Shown here piece by piece: positions 35,601 through 47,100 of a stretch of DNA of 64,000 nt (positions within the stretch are counted from its first letter, which is position 1; each line of letters begins with the position of its first letter). The notes under the pieces are model-generated. The model saw only the letters and a list, made by a program, of their open reading frames with translations. It did not search any database and was not told the origin of the DNA. A program made the translations under genes and the position numbers. The DNA is from Antedon mediterranea (lineage: Eukaryota; Echinodermata; Crinoidea; Comatulida; Antedonidae): positions 9,435,001 through 9,499,000 of the forward strand of contig NC_092671.1 of the NCBI RefSeq assembly GCF_964355755.1, read 5' to 3'.

Positions 35601-38600
35601 CATGTGACACTACCAATTTTCACGATTTTTTCCTTCGGCCACCTGACTTGAATCCATCGTCAGGTGGAAGTTAAACAGCGATATCATCACTTATTTATTA
35701 TTCACGATCATCCATTATCAACGTCTTATAGGCTAACACACATAATAACCTATCAATTATTAACACATCTTAATCTAACTTGGCCTATGTTATTGCCGTC
35801 CGGTTAACCAACAATACAATAATCACGGATCAATAATATATCCTTTACCGTTTCTTTGTTCACTAGCCGGCGTTCTCATTGTTCTCATACAAAATTAATG
35901 TGTGGATGCCTCTGTCTCATCTTAGTGCCTCTGTCTTATCTAATATTGTCTGTCTTGGTGTAGGTCTAGCAAATTTTCATGAATCGACCCAGGCTTACTA
36001 TTTGTGAATACAGTATTATCAAATTCTTTGCTATTATGTAATAATGTGTAGCAATGTAATGGGTGTGTTCCTTGCCTCGTGTCAGTAATCTCATTTTCCC
36101 CTTGTTTCTGCCCTTGTTTCTGCCCTTGTTTCCCTGCCAAGGTTTCCAAAATAGAGGGGCCTGTCCTGTATCATCTTGATGCTTTCAATCGGAGGTCATC
36201 GACTTCAAATATAGCCTACTTTCATAATTATATTATCGATTACACTAATGTGATGATTAATTTCATTCATCAACATTACGAATTCAGCTTTGCGACATTC
36301 GGAATGCTCTCGTAACAAAGCTGCTTAAGAAATAATATGGATTAGCGCAGAAGACAATTAAGCTTAATGCATTATGCGCATATAAACTACAACAATAGCA
36401 GTACATTATCATTTCTGTACTGAAACCCCTTTTTAGTCCATAAATTCGATGAAGGAAACAATAATGATATTATTATGAAAATTGTCATCCTTCCGTTGAT
36501 TCATGTGGAACCAGTAACTGCGCGCGCAGGGTTCATTCTAAGTCATGTGACCGGAAACATTTGATCAGGTGTGTTGAAGCGAGTTCACATTAAATCATAT
36601 TTAAATTAGAATAAATTTCCCCTTCTTCTTATCATAATAATACTTCAAGTTTTGCATTATGGTTGTTGAGTATTGGAAACGGAAGTAACGCCATTCATTC
36701 AATATAACCATACGTAGGCCAATGTCACCTGTATGTAAATTAGGTCATTTCTGCTTTGTTTGAACTATATAAACCACGGCCCATATTCTTACAATTATTA
36801 ATTCGAGAAATATAATACCGAAACGCCTAAACTATGTAAAACAAAAGAGTAGAAATTGTCAGTGACGATATTAAAAAATAAACGCAACACGAGTACGTTC
36901 TATGCAGTAGATTTAATGAACATAGGCCACGGGGTTTCTTTCCATATATTCTTATATCCAGGAAATCCGTGCCTGAGAACGAAACTGACTATCCTAATAC
37001 TGTAGATAGATAAATAAATCTGGGAAATAAAAGCGATGCTTTGTCGTATTATTACTTTCAATTATTAAATGAAGGAAAAAGCTAAGAGAAATGACTTGGC
37101 TTGATTTCGATCAGTCCTTGTGATTTGTGACCTAATTTTTTAATGATAGCTATTTCTTTGTCTTCAAGTTAATTGATTGAAGAGTCGCTTAGATTCAGTT
37201 TGAATTGTAGTTCAGTCATTGTCTCAGGAGTACATCGTAAATATTTTGGTTAGATTTTGCTATAACCTGGCCGTGGTGTTTTCATCGATTTATGAAACTG
37301 AATTAAGAAATGCGAGACGAACCCGAACTATTTTGTGTAAAGAACGTGTCATAATATGTTTAATTCTATTATTCAAATCTATGATTTAATCCCCTTACTG
37401 GGGCGATACAACCATCACTGTCTGAAGCATTATCATCACTATCCACATTATCATCATCACTATCACCAGAATTGTATCCATCACCATTGCCATCAATATT
37501 TTCGTTACTATTACCACAATCGAATTATTCATAACCGTACACTAACTCATCATATCGAAATGAAACAGATACGGTACACATACCTATTCCTAGAATGATT
37601 TCATACATCTTATTGCATTGTATACGTAAGGTCAACCAAATAATAGTCTTCTTCATTCCATATTTAGTCATAATGTACGAATCCACCCAACATACTAATT
37701 AACATAATCAGGTGGAATAAGGTGAATGAACATCATTGGTTAATTTCTAGTCTTCGTGTCCCCAGCGCGTGTGTTTTTACTCGACCGTGTCTGCTGGCTG
37801 TAACATTGTGGAAATCCAACAGCAATTTCGATTTCCTCGTCTGATATATTAATTAATATACATCCATACATAAGATAAGCTATTTATTTTCGTAGTGAAG
37901 CTTTATTTTTTACAGGCCACACCCAAGTACTTTATTACAGTATCTCCTAATTTTAGTCGTCTGGTATTAATTTATATCCAGAAGCTTTACGTACACAATG
38001 CATTTCAAATGCATCGCAATAAATGGGATAGATTTCCGAAAACAACTTTATATAAGGCTAATCTTAAACGTCGGTTAAGAACATGAATCTGTACGCAAGC
38101 AATTCGGTAATAGGGAAATCCCCCTTCGATTACGTCATATGCTAAAAAAGGAAACCCGCATTCCCACCGCTACCCGAAGCCCCTTATTTAACCATAAAGA
38201 TTACTATAATATCTCTATGATTTAACAAAAGAGATAATTAGATCTTGTTTTATCTTTATTAAATTATAATGCATCTTTGAAAACGAGAACACTACTGCTT
38301 CGTTAAAAGACAACAACGATCAAACGAGGCGATAATGGTCGAGTTCGATGCCCTTTGTATAAAAGATACAACGGCATTGTCCACATTAGCTCAACCACTC
38401 AACGACACAATCATATTAAAATGTTACAATGCAATATTGGGCCGCAATTCCAGCGTTATTAGTGTTCGATAAAATAATGGTTCGGGCGTCGTTCCAGTAC
38501 TTTCCGATGGAAATTGCGTTACTTTGTGTTTAAATATGCAGTAATTAGTCTACTGACGCGTTTATGTACACACGCTGTACTACTGTGACATCATAATTTA

Positions 38601-40248
38601 ATATGCTTTTTTGTATGCTCCGGTTTACTTAATAATACTAATAATATTTATTTATAATAATATAACAAGGGATATATAAATACCTCCCTGATATAACTAT
38701 GCAGAACACTCTTAAGGAAATAAAGTGTCCCCTTAATACGGGTGTATCTACCCCCTGGATAAGATTTGGTTGTAGTATTAAATCATACATTCCACATGAA
38801 TCGGGGTGTCCCCAAAGAATGGATTCTACTACTGTAAAATTACATATATAATTTTATATTTTCACCAATGAAATTTAGAGTGAAATAATCAGCATAAAAA
38901 CAATAGGCGATACTGCCGTTTATGAGTTGTTACTTGCATAAAATCATAGTTTATTATAATATATCATAATAATATTATGATATAATAGTTAAGTCAAAAA
39001 ACAATAATATTCCCCTGGTATTGGTCTTATCGCTTAAAATTAATTGTTATTAGCGACGTGGAGGATTACACCGTATTCGCTATCTATACCATCATAGTCA
39101 ATATGATAAACGCGGGGTAATTTACATAAATTGCATTTTAATAGATGGTGGATTAGATGACGTCTGGAACTTACTGGATCATTCAGCAGTTACATTATTT
39201 TTCTTTATATTGGTACATGATATTTTGTACAAGGTCAGAACCATTATCAATGGATATTCTTTTAATAGTGTGATATGATCCAGGTTCCACAACCATGACA
39301 CCTTATTACGTCACACTTATCATTTAAACCAGCGTCTTAAATAATGTCAATTAAACCATGTAAACATGTAAACATGCACCATAAAACATAATATAACTAT
39401 GGAGATATACCTCTTTTATATAACTTAATATGCGCGCGTATGTTTTTCCTTTTATTTACAATTCCATTACACTATTTCAGATGCATATTATTTTAATTTA
39501 TTATGATTAGTGCGGTGAGGCGGCAGCAAGGAATTAAAATGTAATTTTAGAATTAAATTATAATTTAAGATTTCTTACCTTTTGTATATAAAATATTAAT
39601 TCCTTGTGATCTTGCTTTAAAAAACGCTAGATCCAAACGTGCTCCGATAACACAATGTTTAGCTTCGGTTTATGAAAAATTCAAGAAGCAGGTTGCGCGT
39701 AATGATATGAGCGGTTAAAGGCCAAAATGCTGCCAGCAGACGATCTTATCGCTGTTCTGTCAACGATATAAGAAATCGATAATCGGTCTAGCGTTTATTA
39801 TTATCAAGTTATCCAATCATGTGACGAGTTACAATGTCTTCGATTTCTACCGCTTCCCTAGTCAATAGGCCTATACGTTTCAATGTTTCGGTTACGTAAT
39901 AGTTGGTTGTAGATAAGAAGCCCTGGAATATTTTAGCGCAGTCAGTAGTAATGACGTCATGAATTTAAGACGTGTCGTGCCTTGAGTTTTCACTCAGACT
40001 CTCAGTGGGAACACGGTCGGTCGGTTCTTTTTTGGTTGTGAATATATAACTTAGATGTTTAATGATTCCCCTTTCCCGCATTCAAGAATTTGGCTATAAT
40101 GGTTATACTGATCCAACATTCTGTCTTTCAGACAGAACTGGTTACTATGGTTGTAAAGGAAGGTGATAACACAAAATATACATACGCATATACGCCTGGA
40201 CAATTATCGAAAAAATCCCTAACAGTGAAATTTTCAGAAACTTTGGCA
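35601..40248. other. non-coding stretch
   Basis: No gene that I can support. A (cat/cac) run at 37420-37470 produces a spurious His-rich frame. A candidate donor (aaaag/gtaagaaa, minus strand) at 39578 could end a 5' exon of the tau-like gene, but there is no other support. Slightly more CpG is seen at 39600-40060. Confidence 0.35.
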
Positions 40249-41075
40249 ATATTTCTACCTTTTTATTTTGTACTATAGTACAGGGAAATTTTCGAAAAAT
40301 TGCCGATTTTCGACCCTTTTATTTTCTGACATAAATGGTTACTATTGCATAATAAACATGCGCAGAGACGAATAATAGGTTCTGCGCATGTCAATTGTGC
40401 TACAGTAACCAGTTTTGACATAAATGGTTACTATAGCATAATAAACATGCGCAGAGTCGACTAATGGGTTCTGCTATCATAACCATAAATTATTTGATAA
40501 CCATATAGTACAGAGATTTTTTTTTAAAACGGAGCCAAATTTCGACCCTTTTAGTTTTCGACATAACTGATTATTTTATTCTAAATATGCATGCGCAGAG
40601 GCCCATAACGTGTTCTGCGCATGTTACCTCAATGTTATATTCATATTTTAAAATTTCAGTATTTTGCCATTTCCCGGAAAAATCCCTGTACGGGGATTTT
40701 GTTTAAAAAAATAGTCACATTCCGACCTTTTTTTTTCAACACTAACTGGTTATTTTATCATAAATTAGCATGCGCAGACGTACATAATATTTTCTGCGCA
40801 TGTTACCCTGTACTAGTACAGAGATTTTTTCAAAAAATTGCAAAATTTCGACCCTTTTATTTTTTGACATAACTGGTTATTTTATCATAAATTAGCATGC
40901 GCAGACGTACATAATGTGTTGTGCGCATGTTACCCTGTACTATACTACAGAATTTTTTTTTTAAATAACCAAATTTCGACACTTTTCATTTTTTTACATA
41001 ACCGATTATTTTATCATAAATTGGCATGTTACCTTAATACATTTTAAAATTTCGATATTTAGAATCCCTGTACTA
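40249..41075. repeat. degenerate tandem array with catgcgcaga/tctgcgcatg hairpins
   Basis: About six diverged units of roughly 80-160 bp. Each has 'aatttcgaccctttta', then 'ataactggttattttat', then a small hairpin whose arms are CATGCGCAGA and its inverse (40369, 40448, 40590, 40768, 40895). It resembles a MITE that was amplified in tandem. Confidence 0.85.
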
Positions 41076-41295
41076 TTACTATGACAGTTGTTACCAACAG
41101 AACATTTCACTTAAGTGAAAACAAAAGTAAATTATCTTCATAAATGAGCATAATACTTTATTAATAGTAATAGTTTTTAAAGTTATATTATTACTACAAA
41201 TATCTTTTGTAGGCAAAGGGCCGGTAACATATCGTTGGGAATTTTACAAAGACGCACACGCCACACTCACGGGCAGCATTATTTTTCTCCTGTCA

Positions 41296-41506
41296 GGTTA
41301 AGGTAGAAATCGTGAAATTAATTATGGCATAAATTTGAAAAAATTGAGGCGCTATACACAACTCGGCCAAATAATATGGCTTGACGAAAACTGTGGACAC
41401 AAAGTATTTTGATCTATGTCCATGCTTATATAACACCACTTATAATGTCCTAATTTACGCCACAATTAACCTCATGAATTATTCATGATTTCTGCCTTAA
41501 CCTGAT
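41296..41506. mobile_element. possible MITE or foldback, about 210 bp
   Basis: The ends are imperfect inverted repeats of about 45 bp beginning tcaggttaagg(t/c)agaaatc. The exact borders and target duplication are not clear, so the class is inference. Confidence 0.6.
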
Positions 41507-43437
41507 GTGAACGCAGCTTTAGTTGTGTATAAACCAGAACTCCAAAATTCGTATGGCATTCCCTTACGATATACATTTTGTTGACTCTTAGTAAAATCAA
41601 TCTATGACGCCATGTATGGTCATTGCCATAAAACTAGTCACATGTTCCAATAATAAACTTTTGATTATTGTTGACCTCCATGATTATATATTGCAGCATT
41701 GAGAATACATTATTTACTTGCTTAGATCTATGTGTATTATTACTCGGAGTTAACTATATTTTTCTCAAGGGATTATATGTAAGGAGGACCTTACATGTTT
41801 AAAAATATACCAATAAAAAAGGCAATATCAATTATATTACATAGTATAGCTAAAAGGAATTTAACAACCTGACACTAAAATCAATTGCATTTTCATTTGT
41901 TGGTGTAACCATGGACAAAATAAGTAGTTTGTCCATAATGTAACCGGTTAGCACGTTTTATGGAGTGGTAGGCATGTGATGCTATTTTTACACATAATTA
42001 CATGGAAATTTATAATTAAACAGATTATTAAAACAACTAGTAAGTTCCTATATATGTAGAAAGAGCATTTTGAATAAGAGAGAGGGCGCTATGCTTAATT
42101 ACATAACTGCCACAGAAAGAAATTATACTTTACTATAATAATATATATTTTTAAAATTTTACGTCTTGAATATTAATTAACAACATCAAAACAATTATAT
42201 AAATTAATACTAAAATAATGCATGCATGTACAACAATTATCATTGTTATTTTTCTTTTAAAAAGCGAATTATTTACAATTAGTAATACTTTTACAATATA
42301 AAATATATTTTAATTTGTTATAATAATAATAACATTATATACAACGTAACAATAGTAAAAACATGACTGTCATCAAATCTTTTAATCATTTAGAGCTACA
42401 GTACAGATCATTAAGTTATCGGTTTTGAGAGTGATGGAAATAATTTACATTAATCAGAGAAACTGTAAAAAAAGACAGATTGTAGATATTGCAAACAGAC
42501 TTAATCTTTTTATAAAATAGTACATAAAAACATTAGTTTGTTTTACTGTTACAACTTTTTTTATGAACTGGAAAGCATCTTTGATTATATAATATGCAGT
42601 ATTTTATCTTGAAATAATAATAATAATAATATAAACACATATCAAATATTTGAAGCAATAACTGGAAGACAAATATTGCTGACATACTATTATTATTTCA
42701 AAATATTTTGTATAAAAGAGAGTGTTTCAGATGACTGCATTTATATACAGCTCTGCAGTGTAAAATTGTAATGTGACATGTTAAAATTGTATAGCACCCT
42801 CTATTTTTATTTTAGAAGCATGGAGTTACCTCAATGTATAAAGTACAGTATAATTATGTATCAGCTAAAGTTAAAGTGGCAAGGATACAGGCCAAAAGAT
42901 TTGAACCCAAATCTCACAGTCAAGCGACTGAAACATGCCAACTGTGCCATTAAATTCCATGGCATTTTAGTAGACAAGTAAAACTCAGTTAACTAATTAA
43001 TAGTAATAGTAGGATTTTGGTCATAGTAACAGTGAATTATCTTCTTTTAAAAATCTGTTAAAATTATAAAGAAATATTTCAATCATTGCAAATATGTATT
43101 AGCAATTTTTATTTCTTAATAAAAAAATAGTTATTTTACACATCCATTTCTTTAGGTTGATAAAATTAAGTAGTTTTGTCAATACATTTCAGTTTCATTT
43201 CAGACTATTAATTTGCCGTTGATTTAATACTATACTAGATAAGGTTAAGACTAAGATTGTATAGTGCTCTCTACAAATACTATAACTTTGAAATGTTCCC
43301 TTTAATAAATTATCTACTTTAAATGGTTTTCAAATCTATTTATATAAACATTTGAAAACAAGCAAATTTAAATATACAGTAGTAAAATACAGAGTTTTAA
43401 TTAATTCGATGAAAGAGCAAATTTTATACTTTTCTAC
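41507..43437. other. intergenic stretch downstream of the zinc exporter gene
   Basis: AT-rich. A degenerate tRNA-like SINE head on the minus strand lies at about 42880-42965 (B-box-like gggttcaaatct, cttgactgtgag). Nothing else is recognisable. Confidence 0.4.
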
Positions 43438-43790
43438 AAAATTCTACTCTTTTTTTCTCACATAGCATGAGAAAAAAAGAGTAGAATTTTATACTTTCTT
43501 TCATAGAATGCCACACCATATTTTGATAATTAGAAAGTTGTTCTCACATACCACAAGAAAAAAAGAGTAGAATTTTACACTTTTTTCATAGAATGGCAGC
43601 ACCATATTTTGATAAATAGAAATTTGTTCTTGCATAGCATGAGAAAAAAAGAGTAGAATTTCACAATTTTATTCATAGAATGCCAGCACCATTTTCTTCT
43701 GATATATAGAAAGTTGTTTTCACATAGCATGAGAAAAAAGGAGTAGAATTTCTTACACCTTTTTTCATAGAATGCTGTAACTGTCAGCCA
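43438..43790. repeat. tandem repeat of about 88 bp, four copies, with a leading hairpin
   Basis: Four diverged units contain gaaaaa(a)gagtagaattt and tttcatagaatgcca (43464, 43549, 43636, 43727). At the left edge, 43438-43490 forms a near-perfect hairpin of the same phrase, so one unit is inverted. It lies just downstream of the zinc exporter's stop codon. Confidence 0.88.
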
Positions 43791-43968
43791 AATATGGGAA
43801 GAATTAATGTTGGGAAGAATAAATGTTAAATAGAATTAAAACCCTATCAAGAATGAAATAAAATTTAAACTGGAGGTTTAACAGATGGAAAAAAGGGACA
43901 CCGCCAGATTAGCTTTCATGCCCCCTACATTTACCCGCCTTTTAATTAAGCATTGCATTGTGGGATAT

Positions 43969-44129
43969 TTATGAACAAGGTCCTTTGCACTCTTTACAGC
44001 TAGACATAATATCATCTTGGTATTCTTCAACTTGTATAGTAATCTGTTGAATGTTGTACTTTTTTCGTAGCATGCATGATGCTTTACATTGAATGGTCTG
44101 ATAAATCTCTGCTGTCAAGTTTTCATTTG
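43969..44129 (-). CDS. SLC30A-like: zinc exporter exon 7 (cytosolic domain end)
   Basis: Acceptor attttgatag, phase 1, stop TAA at 43971-43969. It encodes the last 52 residues including ITIQVEEY and the terminal CKECKGPCS. Paired cysteines near the end are typical of the ZnT2/3/4/8 group and may bind zinc. Confidence 0.93.
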
Positions 44130-47100
44130 CTATCAAAATAAAATTTTTAAATAAATATATTGTAAAGTCTGGAAGTAAACCAATGCCTTTCCTCTGTGGT
44201 TTTTATTGACAATAATATATTTTATTGTAAATATAATTATTATTTCAAATTTTATTTAAATGTTGCCGAAAAAATATTATTAAAATGGACTGACATTTCT
44301 TCTCTATTTCCGTATAGTCAGAGATCAGAGGTTGTATAATTGAAATAAGTAAACCTTTCACTTTTCAGTAAACTCATTAATAAAGTTGTTTTTTCTCAAC
44401 CGGAACCGAGAGTGAGACTTACCAACAGTAAGATGGACGGCAGTTGCAATTCTATTGACAGTCAGTGACCAGACGTTGAGGCTATGGACGGTCCGAACAT
44501 TCTCAATCCCTTGAAGATCATCATGAACATTCTGGAGGCTAATATTCTTTGGTACACCTGAAAAGAACAATAAATAATGTTTTTACTGAATAGAATTTCT
44601 TCTTTGTAAGAAAGTGAAACTGTATTAATAAAAAAAATACTAATAAACTACAAATGCTACAAAACAGAGCAGCCAAAATTATTACAAAAACAAGGAAATA
44701 CGACTCAAGTACACAAGCCCTGCAAAACTTAAACTGGATAAATCTTAATACTCAACTACATAATAATGAAGCCAAAATGTTATATAAAATATTCCATAAT
44801 CAAGCACCGTCATATCTAAACGAACTATTTACACCCAAACTAGACACATACAATACAAGATCAAAGGATGTATTAAAATTGGATAAACCCAAAACAGAAT
44901 ATAAAAAAAAAAGTTTTTCATATCATGGTGCTAGTTTATGGAATACTCTAAAAAAACCACTGCAAAATGTCACAAATTTAAATACTTTAAAAAAATTATT
45001 GGTGTGATTTATTATTTATTTTGTACTCTTAGCATAAATGTAATTAAGGTTTCTGTTCATATATTTTTGTTCTCTAATTTGTTATTTTTAAAATTTGTTA
45101 TTTTTAAATTTGTAATGTATTACTGTAGTTGATCACGGCCTTGTAGAAGAACACCTTTATGGTGACACAAGCTTTTCCGTGTTAAAATAAAGTATTTATT
45201 ATTATTTATTATTATTACTCTCAACGTTAGTGGACAATGTATTAAGCTTGTCTACACTATCAAACTTTATGTGACAAAAAAATGTGATGTGCCCATATAT
45301 GGAAACAATGATATCGCTACCATATTTAAGCATACCACTACCATATTTGGGCACATCAAAGATGCTCTCTAGATGGAATAGTATCCTGTGATAAGAGCAT
45401 GTTACTACATTGTACTCACTCACTCATACATTTTACTGACTGAATTGAAATATTACTTTTCCAGTTGGAAATATTAATGACAATTGATATTCAGGGCCCG
45501 CTTAAATTCAAATGAAATACATAAATAAAAAAGATAAATAAAAATTTAACATTATTTACACAAATAGGCTATAAAATATATGATATACAATTTAGTTTAT
45601 GATGTATTATGTTATGGGGTCTGCAATGGCAAGGACTCGAACTAGCAAAGGCTTGAATTTTCGACCATTTATTAATAGTCCTATTTGCTTTCTATTTTGC
45701 CTTATTCGTTGGAACAGAAGATAATCGTTAATCCTGTGTGTATACACACATGGTAAACAACTTGGTATGGTATTCAAAAAGAGCAGGGTACTATCATATC
45801 ATGCTGGTCATAAGGGCTACACTGTGGTTGCTGCTGGTCCATACAGTTTTCAGTTAAATTAGGGGCCATTATTATTAAATTATAGTTACTAAACTAACTT
45901 GAGTAAACACTTGCCTACCAGTAGTTATTATTTACTATTGTGCTAGCCTAAATCATAATAATACTAATTAGATTACTTCAGAAAAAAACTAACATTCCAT
46001 AACAACATGCTCATCATATAACCATCTAGCCACCTGGTGATAGGAACCGGAGTTAAATTTTCACCAGCCAACAGGGAACATGGGGAAAACAGTTTGACTA
46101 GTCTATATTCTTTAGACCATGTAAAATCAAGTCTTGTTTATGCATAGATATTAATAATATCCTGGATTTATAAAGCACTTAATGTTGTGAAACTAAGCGC
46201 TGTACATATTATTACCCTTGTCATTTTTGGATCAAACATGTATGGAAACATACTCGCATAAACGATCTTTACACCGGCACTGGCACCGGAAAATCTAATC
46301 AAACGTCAATGTTTCGTTTTCACGCTACTACGCTCATATCGATTGGCGCATAGCCGCATGGAGCATTGATGTGTGATCGCCGGACCGGAACTGTGCCGTA
46401 ACAGGTGTGAAAGACCCTTAATGCCGGTAGTAATCAGCGCAAAGTTGTGTCTTGACCTTACCAGATACCTGTTTGTACAGGTTGGAGAGAGGCAAACTTA
46501 ATCTTGCACAAGTGGATTTGAACCCACGATCACCAACGTTCAACACACGCCCTCTCATTATCATCAAAACAAAACCTCTAACACTGGATAAAAATGCATT
46601 AATTTTTATATGTACAGTACTCTACCTTCCATTAGTAAATATACTGCATCCCGTAGTATAGTGATAGTTGTAATTAGCACCAATATTGAGAAAAAAAAGG
46701 TACATATCGGATCTGCTAACTTAATGTTTGGTTTGTCCTGAAAATTAAAAAAAAATGAAATGTTCTAGTAAATGTTAGGTTCATCTAGAAAGTTCATCAG
46801 TCAGTGAAAGTACTTTAAGAAATGAAAACATTGCCAAGATTAAATATTTTGATTTAATACTGACAACAGTTTGATATCTACTGTACTAATTTGAACCCAT
46901 TGTCAACAATGACAACTTGTTATTTCGTATATATTTAGTTTTACTTTCTAGATATTAAATAAAAGATATTCAACTAAACATAACATGATATATTGTATAA
47001 TACTTATTTCTGGCATCTTATTCAATTCAATGAATATTAACGAAAGCACCATTTATAACTATTTGGTGCAAATTTGACAATAATTTCCAACCTTAGACTT

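Noticed and set aside
37356-37598. Histidine/tyrosine-rich frame
   Set aside because: Produced by a cat/cac microsatellite-like run; no start context or splice support.
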